From positions 1-64,000 of the forward strand of contig NZ_MKGR01000014.1 of assembly GCF_001908095.1 (NCBI RefSeq): a DNA stretch of 64,000 bases. Direction: 5' to 3'. The notes beneath the pieces were generated by a model. That model did not search any database. It worked only from the letters and a program-made list of their open reading frames with translations, and was not told the DNA's origin. Made by a program: the position numbers and the translations under genes. Of the stretch, positions 7,549 to 16,978 are shown one piece after another. Each line of letters opens with the position of its first letter. The stretch's first letter is position 1. This DNA is from Xenorhabdus thuongxuanensis (lineage in GTDB: Bacteria; Pseudomonadota; Gammaproteobacteria; Enterobacterales; Enterobacteriaceae).

Positions 7549-9869
7549 GATTGCTTTTTCCTTTTTTGGCGTTTCGCTATTGCCAGCGGTGATAGCAGGA
7601 AAGCAGTCAAGATCCCGCTGCATAACACGATGCCAAAGCTACTGATTGCCTGAGTGCTACTGAACATCAACATGCCTAGTGTGAGCAAGGAAGTACACAT
7701 TGCTACGCTGATCGCCAATAGAGAGGTCAACGGAGTACCACGAGGATTGCTGAAAAACAGGGTGTAGTTGATGCCAATGCCAAGCACCAGAACCAGAGCT
7801 AATATAGAGAATAAGTTAAGGTTATGACCACTAAAACCGAGAACGGCTAGTCCACAGCCAAGGGACAGCAGTGATGGTAATATGCTGATGACGCCACGAC
7901 GCAGACCAAGCCGCGCTATGTAACTGATAGCGATCAGCATGACTGAACCTGCCAGCAACCAGCCAAGTAGAGTTCGATAAAACTGAAACATCTCATCGAA
8001 AGCCAGCTTGCGATCAACCCAACTAATTCCTTCCTGGTTTTCTGCCAATTGGCGCATCAATACACTGTCTTTAACGCCATTTACGGGAAGCAGAACGCCA
8101 CTATGACCATTTGGCAGAGTGATCCACATCAGGCGCCAACCTTCACTGACGACACTATTGAGCCAGTCATTTGGCGTAACGGTCATAGCGTGAATATCAG
8201 GCTGTTTCACTATTAAACCTGCTTCTGTCAGGCGAGCAACAATATTGGGTGTGGCGGTCTTGAGCAGAGCAAGATCCTTATGTTGCTGAGCATGAGAGGA
8301 GAGAGGGAATCGTTGGTAATGGCTGATATTACCTTGCTGTTTTTCTGCATCCAATTTAGGAATGAAGGATTCCAGCCGTTGCAGTGTCTGTTCTGCATTA
8401 TCACCATAAATAACGAACCATTTCTGATCACTTCGCTGTCCGGTTAGCGCTGCAATGCGTTTTTCCTGCTGATGGATCTCCTGTGGCAGAGCTTGTAATT
8501 GGGCAATGTCATCATTGATTTGCAAACGGGAAATTCCCAGTACGGCAAAAATCGCCAGTATTATGGGCAATCCCGTATAAAACAGCCGGTTGTGTCTCCA
8601 TAACGCTAGCCAACGCATTAACATGATCATCGCCGGAATGGGGCGCACGGGCAGGTTTTTAGCAAGTCGCGGATACCAACAGACGACAGTCAAACAGGAA
8701 GCGGTTAAACCCGCAGCAGCAAATACAGCTAATTGGCGCAGGCCAGGAAAAGGCGCAAACATCATGATGAGATAGGCAATAACGGTTGTTGCCAATGCCA
8801 TTAATAAGGCAGGCAAGACCTTCCGCATACTTTGCCACGACGTCACTTCCTGACCATGTACCATGCGCTCTGTGAGATAGTAAATAGCATAGTCAGCGGA
8901 AATACCGATGATACTGATGCTCATTACCAGCGTCATGAAATGAAGTTCGCCAAAGAGCCCCAAAGTCACGACAGTCCCTGCTAAGGCGCCGATACTGATA
9001 GATAGAACGCACAGCAATAAAGGTTTCAGGGAACGAAAAACAGTGTAGATGAGTAGCAATACACCGAGCACGGTGGCGCTGCCCAATGTTGAAATATCGT
9101 GTTTTGCCTGTTGGGTAGCGTAATCGCTGTAAAACAGGGTGCCCCGTGAAATCACTTTAGCATCAGGAAATTGAGTTTCCAGAGACTGCTGCAACTTACT
9201 TAATTCAGTGACAGCATGATGGCCTTGCTGCATATCAAAGGAAGAGCTTTTTAGCTCCCCGTGAAGTAAATACCAGCTTCTTCCAGAATTATCTTTGGCA
9301 ACTAACCAGCCATTTTGGAGCCGCAACTGGCTGGATGTCTGCTGGAGTGCCAGTTGTGAGCCTCTGACCAGCATTAAGGGATCATTATTAAGTTCTTGCC
9401 CGCTGACACCGGAAAAGGCGGAATAAACTTGAGACAAGATCCAGTTTGCCTGCTGATTGCCACCATCTTTCAGTCTGTCACGGGTGGCAGGATCGAGCAT
9501 CGCATTGCGGTGTTCATAGTAAAAACGCCCCCATGCTTGCTGCTGTTCTGCTGTCATTGGCCCTTTGACATGGGTCAGAAATGGTGTTTTTTGCAAATAC
9601 TCCAACCAGTATTGAGCAGGGGCGGTATCCTCGTTTTTTGCGGGGCTGACCATCCACACCAATTGGCGATCAAGACGTTGCATGAACTCTTCTTGCAAGG
9701 CGGGTGGCATGTTTCCGGCACTTTGTGCAGGTAATAAGGATAATACGCTGGTAGACAGGCGGGATTGAGGTAACAAGACTACCAGCAATATCAGCAGGAT
9801 AGCGCATGTTAACAACCAGAGTAGTGCCAGCAGACGTGGCTCAGAATTTGAAGTATTGCTCTTCTTCAT
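7545..9869 (-). CDS. apeM: Aryl polyene MMPL/RND-type exporter ApeM
   Basis: The 774-residue protein has the layout of MMPL/RND exporters. There is an N-terminal helix around residues 13-34, a large periplasmic domain, five or six helices from about residue 265 to 420 (including the MSISIIGISADYAIYYL segment), a second periplasmic domain, and a second helix block from about 640. The segment LVLGIGINYTLFF repeats the pattern of the first block. It most likely moves the finished aryl polyene or its lipid conjugate out of the inner membrane, working with ApeL and ApeN. It overlaps apeL by 29 bases and apeN by four. Confidence 0.88.
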   Translation of the reverse strand: MKKSNTSNSEPRLLALLWLLTCAILLILLVVLLPQSRLSTSVLSLLPAQSAGNMPPALQEEFMQRLDRQLVWMVSPAKNEDTAPAQYWLEYLQKTPFLTHVKGPMTAEQQQAWGRFYYEHRNAMLDPATRDRLKDGGNQQANWILSQVYSAFSGVSGQELNNDPLMLVRGSQLALQQTSSQLRLQNGWLVAKDNSGRSWYLLHGELKSSSFDMQQGHHAVTELSKLQQSLETQFPDAKVISRGTLFYSDYATQQAKHDISTLGSATVLGVLLLIYTVFRSLKPLLLCVLSISIGALAGTVVTLGLFGELHFMTLVMSISIIGISADYAIYYLTERMVHGQEVTSWQSMRKVLPALLMALATTVIAYLIMMFAPFPGLRQLAVFAAAGLTASCLTVVCWYPRLAKNLPVRPIPAMIMLMRWLALWRHNRLFYTGLPIILAIFAVLGISRLQINDDIAQLQALPQEIHQQEKRIAALTGQRSDQKWFVIYGDNAEQTLQRLESFIPKLDAEKQQGNISHYQRFPLSSHAQQHKDLALLKTATPNIVARLTEAGLIVKQPDIHAMTVTPNDWLNSVVSEGWRLMWITLPNGHSGVLLPVNGVKDSVLMRQLAENQEGISWVDRKLAFDEMFQFYRTLLGWLLAGSVMLIAISYIARLGLRRGVISILPSLLSLGCGLAVLGFSGHNLNLFSILALVLVLGIGINYTLFFSNPRGTPLTSLLAISVAMCTSLLTLGMLMFSSTQAISSFGIVLCSGILTAFLLSPLAIAKRQKRKKQS

Positions 9870-10464
9870 GACTCAGCGTCTCTGGTGTTAATTGGTGGTG
9901 GGTAAAAGAGAGTTCGGTACGATCACCCTGGCGATCGGTCAGTAAAATAGCATCAAGGTTCGTTTGGCCGTTTAGCGTAATTGCTGTGAAAAGTTTATCC
10001 AAAGGAGACGTTTTCGGCGTCAGTATTAAGCGCCATTTTTCCTGCCCAAGATCGCTGAATTCGATTTTGAAATTTTCTTCCAGCACCGCACGATCGGCCT
10101 GAAACAGGGCCCGCATCAAGTGGTTGAACTGAAACATTTGTGGATTTGAATCAGCGGTGATCACCTGTGGTGCTTGTCCTGACATGACTTGCATCATATG
10201 GTTGTCATCCAGTAACAGTGTCAGTGGAAACGGTTTTTGCTGATGCCACCATAGCCCTTTATGTTGTGAAACCAGCATCTCACCACTGGAAGACAAAGGA
10301 TGAGGCATATCCTGAATTTGCCGTACTTGTGTGAATTTTGCTCGCACAATCGGCTGATGAGCAAACCGCTGTTGTAATTCCTCAAGGGTAATGGCATATG
10401 CCATGTTATTGATTGTCATGAGACTTGTTGTCAGGAACAGCAGTATCCAGTGCCATTTTTTCAC
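9841..10464 (-). CDS. apeL: LolA-like periplasmic carrier ApeL
   Basis: The 207-residue protein begins with a Sec signal (MKKWHWILLFLTTSLMTINN, with cleavage likely after MAYA). It continues with a LolA-type domain: RFAHQPIVRAKFTQVRQ, GEMLVSQHKGLWWHQQKPF and the hydrophobic strand pattern of an open beta-barrel. LolA itself carries lipoproteins. Cluster homologues are thought to carry the aryl polyene lipid across the periplasm. The start overlaps the apeK stop (ATGA) and the 3' end overlaps apeM. Confidence 0.88.
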   Translation of the reverse strand: MKKWHWILLFLTTSLMTINNMAYAITLEELQQRFAHQPIVRAKFTQVRQIQDMPHPLSSSGEMLVSQHKGLWWHQQKPFPLTLLLDDNHMMQVMSGQAPQVITADSNPQMFQFNHLMRALFQADRAVLEENFKIEFSDLGQEKWRLILTPKTSPLDKLFTAITLNGQTNLDAILLTDRQGDRTELSFTHHQLTPETLSHEEEQYFKF

Positions 10465-10883
10465 GGTTTAACCCCCATACGTTCGAATAGAATGTCTGGG
10501 CTGACAAAGCTCATTTCTTGTGTTTCTTTAGAAACGGCGACCTGAATGGTATAGCCTGTGGTTGTTTTTTTGCCATTTGCGGCATTAAAAATCTGATAAG
10601 TAATTTTCAGGCGGTTTTCAAACTCTTCGATGGTGGCTCTGATACGTATTTTTTGTTCAAAAAGCACTGGGGCACGGTACTTGATTTTGGCGTCAACGAC
10701 AGGCCAAACATAGCCGGATTCACGCATTTCTCGATAACCATAATTGAGTTGATTCATCAGTGCTTCACGGGCAATTTCAAAATAGCGAAAGTAATTTCCA
10801 TGCCAAACAACACCCATTGGATCAGCATCATGAAATGGCACAGTAAGTTCAACCTCGGCAGTAAAACGAGGATCAGTCAGCAT
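10461..10883 (-). CDS. apeK: Aryl polyene cluster thioesterase ApeK (4HBT hotdog)
   Basis: The 140-residue protein has the YbgC/4-hydroxybenzoyl-CoA thioesterase signature, with FHDADPMGVVWHGNYFRYFE at residues 18-37. The Asp at 21 corresponds to the catalytic Asp of this family. It probably hydrolyses acyl thioesters during or after polyene assembly, either releasing product or editing carrier proteins; which of these is not shown by the sequence. Three bases separate it from apeJ, and its stop overlaps the apeL start. Confidence 0.85.
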   Translation of the reverse strand: MLTDPRFTAEVELTVPFHDADPMGVVWHGNYFRYFEIAREALMNQLNYGYREMRESGYVWPVVDAKIKYRAPVLFEQKIRIRATIEEFENRLKITYQIFNAANGKKTTTGYTIQVAVSKETQEMSFVSPDILFERMGVKP

Positions 10884-10886
10884 TTT

Positions 10887-12602
10887 TTATTCCTTATTGG
10901 TTCGGGCAGACGGTAATTGCCAAAAATCGAAAAAGTTAAACCAATCGAGCGGGGATTGCAGGGCATAATGTTCCAGTCGGGAAGCGTAGAGATCCACAGC
11001 TTGCTGTAATGTTTGTTCTCTTTGTTTACGTGGCAGTTCCAGAGGATTGGCAAAGTGCTCACAATAAATTTTGAATTGGTTATTTTGCCGGAGAGCGAAC
11101 ATTAACAGTACTGGGCAACGCAACACGGAAGCGAGGATAAACGGCCCTTGCGGAAATGGTGCCAGATGACCGAGAAATTGACTCCAGACAACGCGCTGGG
11201 AGTTACCTCTGGAGGGATTAACAGCAATCCGATCACCGACGATGGCGACCCATTCGCCAGCATCAATTTTTTCTTTCAGCATGATAGCGGTATCGGCCCC
11301 TACATCTGTGACGGGCAATAAATTGATCCCCGCTTGTGGAGAGATTTCTTCAATGATCTGTTTGAAACGTTGAGCATGTTCAGTAAAAACCAGTGCATTG
11401 ATAGTCTGTTTACCCGCTTGTTGTGCCAATGCCCGGCAGACTTCAATATCGCCCAAATGCGAAACCAACAGCAGTTTCCCGCTTGAATCGCCATCCAAAA
11501 GCGTTTGTTCTGCCCCCTTTGCAAACTCAATATCTTTTCCCCATTTCAGATCGCCACGCCAGCTTGCGATTTTATCCAGCATGGCCCTGCCAAAACGCAG
11601 GTAGTGGCGGTAACTATCAAGGCCTGGTGGAATAGCAATGCCTTTGTGCTGCAAGGTTTGTTTTAGTCTTTCAAGGTATTGGCTGGATGCCTGACGTTGT
11701 GGGCCGCCAGTTGCCCAAAAATAACCAACAACAGGGTAGAGCAACCACTCAAAAGGTTTGCGTCCGAACCATCGATAAACCGCTAGCATGAACTTCATGC
11801 CAGACAACCCTTTGCGTTCTTGGATATCTGACCAATGACGGTGATTACGCCATAATCGTTTACGCCATAATAGTGAAGGAATGCGCGGTAACATGCCGAA
11901 AAACAGGCGGGTATGCATCCATGAAATGCTGAGGTTATCTCTCAAAGCATCAAAATGGGACAGACCATTTTCAGGGTAAGTGACTTTTGTTGGCACAAAT
12001 TTACTTTCTGTTCCCTGCCAATAAAGCCGCACCATGATTTCGATATCAAAATCCATGCGACGACCAACATCTTTGTGAGCCAACAGTTGTAGCGTGGGTG
12101 CCAATGGATAGACACGAAAGCCACACATACTGTCTTTAATAGACAAAGAAAGTGTTTCCACCCAAACCCAGAAATGGGTGATGTAGCGTCCATAAAGGCG
12201 GGATTTTGGTACGGAAACATCATATTTAGGATTGCCAGAAATTAAGTGATCGGGATACTGCTGCGCCTTTGCCAAAAATAGGGGAATATCCTCAAGGCAA
12301 TGTTGACCATCGGCATCAACTTGTAAAGCATGGCTATACCCTGAATTCGCGGCTGCCCGCATTCCTGCCATCACAGCACCACCCTTGCCTTGATTATGTG
12401 CAAGACGGATAAGTGTTATATTAGGAACGGACTTGGCTAAATTCTCAAGGCGATGTTGAGTATCGGTTTCACTGCCATCATCCACGATAAAACAGTGGAG
12501 ACGGTAAGGGGATAACCTTTCCAGTACCGCAGGCATGGTTATGCCGTGGTTATAACAAGGAATAATCACACAGGGCGTAATCGTATTCAGGTTTAACGAC
12601 AT
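10887..12602 (-). CDS. apeJ: Fused glycosyltransferase (GT2) and LpxL-like acyltransferase ApeJ
   Basis: This 571-residue protein is a fusion. Residues 1 to about 240 are a family-2 glycosyltransferase with PCYNHG near 15-20, DDGSETD at 41-47 and the metal-binding DADGQ at 96-100, most like dolichol-phosphate-mannose-synthase-type enzymes. From about residue 260 the protein resembles LpxL/HtrB lysophospholipid acyltransferases, with SHLGDIE and GDRIAVNPSRG. The combination fits attachment of the polyene to a glycolipid or phospholipid anchor, an inference from domains. It overlaps apeI by ten bases and lies three bases before apeK. Confidence 0.88.
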   Translation of the reverse strand: MSLNLNTITPCVIIPCYNHGITMPAVLERLSPYRLHCFIVDDGSETDTQHRLENLAKSVPNITLIRLAHNQGKGGAVMAGMRAAANSGYSHALQVDADGQHCLEDIPLFLAKAQQYPDHLISGNPKYDVSVPKSRLYGRYITHFWVWVETLSLSIKDSMCGFRVYPLAPTLQLLAHKDVGRRMDFDIEIMVRLYWQGTESKFVPTKVTYPENGLSHFDALRDNLSISWMHTRLFFGMLPRIPSLLWRKRLWRNHRHWSDIQERKGLSGMKFMLAVYRWFGRKPFEWLLYPVVGYFWATGGPQRQASSQYLERLKQTLQHKGIAIPPGLDSYRHYLRFGRAMLDKIASWRGDLKWGKDIEFAKGAEQTLLDGDSSGKLLLVSHLGDIEVCRALAQQAGKQTINALVFTEHAQRFKQIIEEISPQAGINLLPVTDVGADTAIMLKEKIDAGEWVAIVGDRIAVNPSRGNSQRVVWSQFLGHLAPFPQGPFILASVLRCPVLLMFALRQNNQFKIYCEHFANPLELPRKQREQTLQQAVDLYASRLEHYALQSPLDWFNFFDFWQLPSARTNKE

Positions 12603-12952
12603 AGCTTTATTTTTCCCTGACTTGCAGTCTGGCCTTCGCCTCCGTTTCGGGCTGCTACGTCATAATGGAAGGTTAGGAGGTTCTTTTTCTCGTCCCATTT
12701 GATTTTCAATCGTAGTTTATCGCCTGGTTGCAGGGGGAACTGGAATTTCACCATTTCAATCGAAGAGAAAGACCAGTCCGGTGCCAGCAGGGTTTGGGCA
12801 TAATGCATGACCCAATCGATTTGAGCCACACCCGGCAGAAGTGGTTGAATGGGAAAATGCCCCCGGAACCAGTCCAAATTGGGATCTAAATACAGTTGTA
12901 CACTGACCTCATTTGGGGCAGGTTGCTCGCGGTGAATTTCAATGGGTTTCAT
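12593..12952 (-). CDS. apeI: Aryl polyene dehydratase ApeI (FabA/FabZ-like)
   Basis: The ATG at 12952 gives 119 residues beginning MKPIEIHREQPAP; it sits inside the end of apeH with a 14-base overlap. The FabZ hallmark appears as FRGHFPIQPLLPGVAQIDW, with catalytic His32. It would dehydrate 3-hydroxyacyl-ApeE intermediates to the conjugated double bonds of the pigment, alongside ApeP. The upstream in-frame start at 12997 lies deeper in apeH and is less likely. Confidence 0.87.
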   Translation of the reverse strand: MKPIEIHREQPAPNEVSVQLYLDPNLDWFRGHFPIQPLLPGVAQIDWVMHYAQTLLAPDWSFSSIEMVKFQFPLQPGDKLRLKIKWDEKKNLLTFHYDVAARNGGEGQTASQGKIKLCR

Positions 12953-14330
12953 TAAATAGTTCCTGTAATGCAGACCATGAGCGCTTGCTTTGAGCATTCA
13001 AGGGAATGGCTTCGACAACTCGCCAATAACGTGGCAATGCGACAGGCTCCAGCCAAGGCTTTAATTGGTGACGCCAATCTTGTGACAGTTTGTGAATTCC
13101 TTGCTGTTGATAACGTTTGTAGGTTTCGTGATCTAAAACGACGACCGCACCAATGTTATTGCGTTTATTTCGATTAATAGGCAATACAGCAGCGTCAGTG
13201 ATCCCAGGAATTTCACACAGCCTGCGTTCGATTTCTGACATGGAAATGCGTTTTTCTTCAATTTTCACCAGACGATCTCGGCGCCCTAATAAAGCAAAAT
13301 TACCCTGATCATCGAAGACAAACTGATCGTCCAGAACCAAACCAGAAGGCTTAGAAAGAAGGGGAGAATAGACGCGTACATTCTTTTCTTCATCCTCCTG
13401 AAGTGAAACTCCTGCAAATGTCGTCCAGATTTCATTGCTCGTTTTACGGCTTCGCCAGGCCATAATGCCTGTTTCGGTACAGCCATAAATTTCATTAGGA
13501 GGCGTGTTGAACCACTGCATTGCATGTTCTGCATCGGCAAAATGTAAAGGTCCACCCGCAGAAACGACAAATATGCAATCAGGAGCGGGGAGTTTTTCAT
13601 CTAGCCGTTGCAGAAAGGCAGGGCTACTGATCAGTGCACAACGTGAGCTATTGGTGAGCTGTTCAGGAAATTCCACTATTTTGCGATCGAATGGTAAACC
13701 CAATGACATGGGAAGCCAGATGCGGAAAGTCAAACCATACAAATGCTGGTGGCTGACTGAAGCTCTGACCACGCAGGATTGCAACTTATCTCCCCACAGC
13801 GAAGCCAGCCATTGGGATTCAAGATCCATGACGGCAATGGGTTTGGACACTTGTTGAGGAATACCCGTAGAGCCAGAAGTGAACATCACCAAAGTGGCAT
13901 CAGGTGAGATGGCAGGCAATATGATGCTAGGTGAGGCTTTTTCAGTAACATCAATTTCTGGGTTAGGCGATATGATCTGCCAGCAAGGACAGGACAAGGT
14001 CAGGGGTAAGTCTGTCAATACACCATCAAACAGAGGCTGCTGCTCCTGCAATTGAGCTTCACGACAATGACCGGGAATAACGGGAATTTGGCCAGCATGC
14101 AGTGTTGCCAGCAGTGCGACACAGAAGTAATAACTATCGTCAAAACAGAGAGCCCAGCGGGAAGCGGTGTGTTTTTGGTTTTTTATAGGCAGGTTTTTCA
14201 GGCGCACATATAACGCGGTCACATCCTGCCGCAGTTTATTCAGGCTGATAGCGTGATTGCCCCAACTGACTAGCCTATTGGGACAATTATCCTCTGATAG
14301 CCATTGGGATATAGGTTGTGCTTTCATCAT
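12939..14330 (-). CDS. apeH: Aryl polyene acyl-AMP ligase ApeH
   Basis: From the ATG at 14330 the protein has 463 residues and overlaps the apeG stop by four bases. It is an AMP-forming ligase: the phosphate loop reads LVMFTSGSTGIPQQ (about 147-160), followed by EIYGCTETGIMAW and the hinge region GRRDRLVKIEEKRISMSEIE. In X. doucetiae the homologue activates 4-hydroxybenzoate-type starter acids and loads them onto carrier protein ApeE. No ammonia lyase is present in this cluster, so the aromatic starter presumably comes from primary metabolism, as with UbiC-derived 4-hydroxybenzoate. Confidence 0.88.
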   Translation of the reverse strand: MMKAQPISQWLSEDNCPNRLVSWGNHAISLNKLRQDVTALYVRLKNLPIKNQKHTASRWALCFDDSYYFCVALLATLHAGQIPVIPGHCREAQLQEQQPLFDGVLTDLPLTLSCPCWQIISPNPEIDVTEKASPSIILPAISPDATLVMFTSGSTGIPQQVSKPIAVMDLESQWLASLWGDKLQSCVVRASVSHQHLYGLTFRIWLPMSLGLPFDRKIVEFPEQLTNSSRCALISSPAFLQRLDEKLPAPDCIFVVSAGGPLHFADAEHAMQWFNTPPNEIYGCTETGIMAWRSRKTSNEIWTTFAGVSLQEDEEKNVRVYSPLLSKPSGLVLDDQFVFDDQGNFALLGRRDRLVKIEEKRISMSEIERRLCEIPGITDAAVLPINRNKRNNIGAVVVLDHETYKRYQQQGIHKLSQDWRHQLKPWLEPVALPRYWRVVEAIPLNAQSKRSWSALQELFNETH

Positions 14331-14890
14331 TTCTTTACCCGTTGGCGTACCAGCCATTCAATGGAAATGAGCAATCCAATTAATAGATAACTCACCATTC
14401 CGTTCCACAATGTCCATAGGGTCATATTGTTATACAGGCAAGTTCCAAGTGACACTGCACCATTGAACATAAAGAACAGGCACCAGATGTACGTAACTTT
14501 ACGTGTATAGATAATGCCCTTTGGGGGTAAATTAGGTTCTTTGATACGAGCCATCCTTTCAATGATGGGGGGCCCGTAACGCAATGAGCTGCTGAACAGA
14601 ATCAGTAGAACGGCATTAACGACCACGGGGTAGTACATTAGAAGTTGGTGGTTGCGCAGCAATAAGCTGGCTAGCCCCAACGTTATTCCTGCTATGGATA
14701 ATATCCAGCCGGTTTTTTGTTGATTGTGCGTCTGCTGTTTGCTTGCTAATAATCGCAAAACAAAAAACAGAATAATGACAATCAACATGGCATGAAATTG
14801 CCCATAGTTAACCATCGCCCAGACCAAAAAAGGCCAGGCGATTAACATGACGGTATTGGCAATACGGAGCAATAAAAGCAACGGATTCAA
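14327..14890 (-). CDS. apeG: Aryl polyene cluster membrane protein ApeG
   Basis: The 187-residue protein is hydrophobic, with about five or six transmembrane segments and a polar loop including RYGPPIIERMARIKEPNLPP near the middle. It matches the COG4648-type membrane protein found at this place in aryl polyene clusters. Its biochemical role is not established, though it may help hold the biosynthetic enzymes at the inner membrane. It begins 23 bases after apeF and overlaps apeH. Confidence 0.8.
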   Translation of the reverse strand: MNPLLLLLRIANTVMLIAWPFLVWAMVNYGQFHAMLIVIILFFVLRLLASKQQTHNQQKTGWILSIAGITLGLASLLLRNHQLLMYYPVVVNAVLLILFSSSLRYGPPIIERMARIKEPNLPPKGIIYTRKVTYIWCLFFMFNGAVSLGTCLYNNMTLWTLWNGMVSYLLIGLLISIEWLVRQRVKK

Positions 14891-14913
14891 TTAACTACCC
14901 AAATGTTTGCTGA

Positions 14914-15162
14914 TTATTGTTCTTTCAACAATTGTTCCACGGCATCCACGACATCCTGTACGGTGCGAACAGACTTGAATGCTTCCGGTTTGATCTTTCT
15001 TCCAGTTTTCTTTTGTAAATGTACAACCATATCAACCGCATCAATGCTATCGAGTTCCAAATCTTCATAGAGCCGTGATTCGGGCGTAATGTCTTCGGGA
15101 GACAGTTCAAACAACTGAACCAATAGTTGGGAGACTTCCTGAAAAATTGCTTGTTTTTCCAT
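14914..15162 (-). CDS. apeF: Acyl carrier protein ApeF
   Basis: The 82-residue acidic protein has the carrier signature LYEDLELDSIDAVDMVVHL, with Ser39 as the phosphopantetheine attachment site. It is one of two carriers in the aryl polyene pathway. In X. doucetiae most chain growth is on ApeE, and ApeF may supply extender or transfer steps. An overlapping alternative frame is a shadow. It starts 14 bases after apeE, with a ribosome site in between. Confidence 0.88.
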   Translation of the reverse strand: MEKQAIFQEVSQLLVQLFELSPEDITPESRLYEDLELDSIDAVDMVVHLQKKTGRKIKPEAFKSVRTVQDVVDAVEQLLKEQ

Positions 15163-15176
15163 GATGACACCTGTTT

Positions 15177-15437
15177 TTATGCTTGCTGTGACTGGATGTA
15201 AGCTGCCAGCGTGGCAACGGAAGCGAAATGTTGACGCATCTCTTCGCTTTCAGAGGATAATACGATGCCATAACGATTTTTTACTGCCAGTCCCAGTTCC
15301 AGAGCATCGATTGAATCTAAGCCTAGGCCGTCGCCAAACAGGGGGGCATCGGTTTCAATATCCGCAGGTGTAAGATCTTCTAGATTCAGTGTGCCTATAA
15401 TTAATTGTTTTATTTCAATATGTAACTCTTGCATCAT
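15177..15437 (-). CDS. apeE: Acyl carrier protein ApeE
   Basis: The 86-residue carrier protein has LGLDSIDALELGLAV, with Ser42 as the predicted phosphopantetheine site. In the characterised pathway ApeE holds the aryl starter loaded by ApeH and the growing polyene extended by ApeO:ApeC. Two adjacent ATG codons at the start make the exact N-terminus uncertain by one residue. It lies 15 bases after apeD. Confidence 0.9.
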   Translation of the reverse strand: MMQELHIEIKQLIIGTLNLEDLTPADIETDAPLFGDGLGLDSIDALELGLAVKNRYGIVLSSESEEMRQHFASVATLAAYIQSQQA

Positions 15438-15452
15438 CGTATCCGACGTCTA

Positions 15453-16244
15453 TTAGTTTGATGGTGTTAGTAATTGAGTAAGCTGGCGATTGAGTTGGCG
15501 AGCAGCGATGGCATGCCCGTTTTCTATATCAACAGCAAAATTTTCATTGGTGAGTTGTTCACCAATAGTGATCGTATAAATAGGTTTTTTCGGTGGGATT
15601 TGATACCACTTGCTTTTTTTATCCAGCATCGTTTGGCTGCAAGTAATATGGATGATCCGTAAATCGCACTCACATCGCACGGCGATATTGGCGGCTCCAC
15701 GTTGCAGTGAAATAGGCTGGCCGGGGGTCGTGCGGGTTCCTTCAGGGAAAATCAGGATATTGTGACCAGAAGACAGTCGCTCGCGACAGACAGGAAGCAA
15801 AGTTTCTGCATCACTGTTAATCAGGTAACGTGCAGAGCGGATTACACCGCTGACAAAGGGATTGCGTAGTAATGCCGATTTTACGATGCAATCCACATCT
15901 GGCAATTTTGATGCCAGAATAACGTAATCCAGCAAAGTGGGGTGATTAGCGACAATTAGGCAACCTTTATCCGTACGGATCTTATCTAACTCATTGAAAT
16001 GGTAATCCAGTACCCCCAATTTTCTGGTCAAAAAAAGGAACAGACGAAAACTGAATGAAATGCTATGGCGTGCAAGGTGGCAGCGTTTATCTTCATTGCG
16101 TTGGAAAACCAGCAACAAGTTGAACCAAATAAGAGAGAGAAGTAACCCACCTACGCCAAACAGGATAAAACAGAATCCGGTCATGAGCAGACGCCAGAGC
16201 CAGTTAATGCGTTCAGTGATATTGACTGAAATCCTTTTCATCAT
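15453..16244 (-). CDS. apeD: Aryl polyene acyltransferase ApeD (PlsC-like)
   Basis: I place the start at the ATG at 16244, just after the apeC stop, giving about 263 residues. The longer frame upstream would lie inside apeC. A membrane segment at about residues 16-48 precedes an LPLAT domain with NHPTLLD (His101, Asp106), IFPEGTRT and the hydrophobic patches of 1-acylglycerol-3-phosphate acyltransferases. It probably transfers an acyl chain, perhaps the polyene itself, to a lipid acceptor; this is inferred from family and context. Confidence 0.85.
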   Translation of the reverse strand: MMKRISVNITERINWLWRLLMTGFCFILFGVGGLLLSLIWFNLLLVFQRNEDKRCHLARHSISFSFRLFLFLTRKLGVLDYHFNELDKIRTDKGCLIVANHPTLLDYVILASKLPDVDCIVKSALLRNPFVSGVIRSARYLINSDAETLLPVCRERLSSGHNILIFPEGTRTTPGQPISLQRGAANIAVRCECDLRIIHITCSQTMLDKKSKWYQIPPKKPIYTITIGEQLTNENFAVDIENGHAIAARQLNRQLTQLLTPSN

Positions 16245-16245
16245 C

Positions 16246-16965
16246 TTATCGGCTCCAATTCCACCGGCAATGATCCCCTGAAACAATAAAGTTCTGTTCT
16301 CCTCGTAACCAGCCATGAAGAAACTGGAGGCTTTGAGGTAATCTCGGCTCTGTTTCCGCTGAAGATTGCTTTGTACAACACAAACCCGTACCTTGCTCTA
16401 GCAACAGAGCAACCGCAAATGGATAGGTTGGAGTATGGGTATCGATGACATTGTGATAAAAGCTGGGGATCTCACCCTCAAAATCGACAAGCAGGACTTT
16501 ACGATGACCTGCATGAAGCAGTGTCAACGCTTCAAATAACCCTTGCTGGAAACTATCAATACCGGCTGAAACGGAAGAGGAAACCAGAGGAGCCTTAGCG
16601 ACAATGGTTAAATTGCCTACAGAGGAGTTATGAACTGACATGGCAAAATTGGTTGGAGAAATAGGCTCTTTTTGTGCCAGATTCTGCAATATTTGGTAGT
16701 TGCGTTCCAACTCACCATGACGGCTGGTATAGACAATGGCATCGACTTGATTGCGTCGCAGGATACCCAAGCCACAATCCACGGCAAGACGGCTGCCGGA
16801 GCTTAAGCGACGGGCTGTCATCATCGGTAATTGGGCACATTTTTCTAATGGCTGTGATTTATCAATAGTGGCTGGTAATGTCGCAGACCATTCCTGCCAT
16901 TCGTCAGTGAGAGAAAGGCCTGGGGCGATGGCTTGCCAGTCTGTAATATCCAATGTCAATTTCAT
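16246..16965 (-). CDS. apeC: Ketosynthase-like chain length factor ApeC
   Basis: The 239-residue protein matches the short ketosynthase-like partner proteins of aryl polyene clusters. The segment aligned with the ketosynthase active site reads PLVSSSVSAGIDSFQQG and has Ser where the catalytic Cys would be. The C-terminal half with the two histidines is absent, so it cannot condense by itself. In X. doucetiae the homologue forms the heterodimer with ApeO and limits chain length. It starts 13 bases after apeB. Confidence 0.87.
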   Translation of the reverse strand: MKLTLDITDWQAIAPGLSLTDEWQEWSATLPATIDKSQPLEKCAQLPMMTARRLSSGSRLAVDCGLGILRRNQVDAIVYTSRHGELERNYQILQNLAQKEPISPTNFAMSVHNSSVGNLTIVAKAPLVSSSVSAGIDSFQQGLFEALTLLHAGHRKVLLVDFEGEIPSFYHNVIDTHTPTYPFAVALLLEQGTGLCCTKQSSAETEPRLPQSLQFLHGWLRGEQNFIVSGDHCRWNWSR

Positions 16966-16978
16966 GAAATACCGTTCG

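Noticed and set aside
12593-12997. Longer start for apeI at 12997
   Set aside because: It would extend 15 codons further into apeH; the ATG at 12952 gives the family N-terminus.
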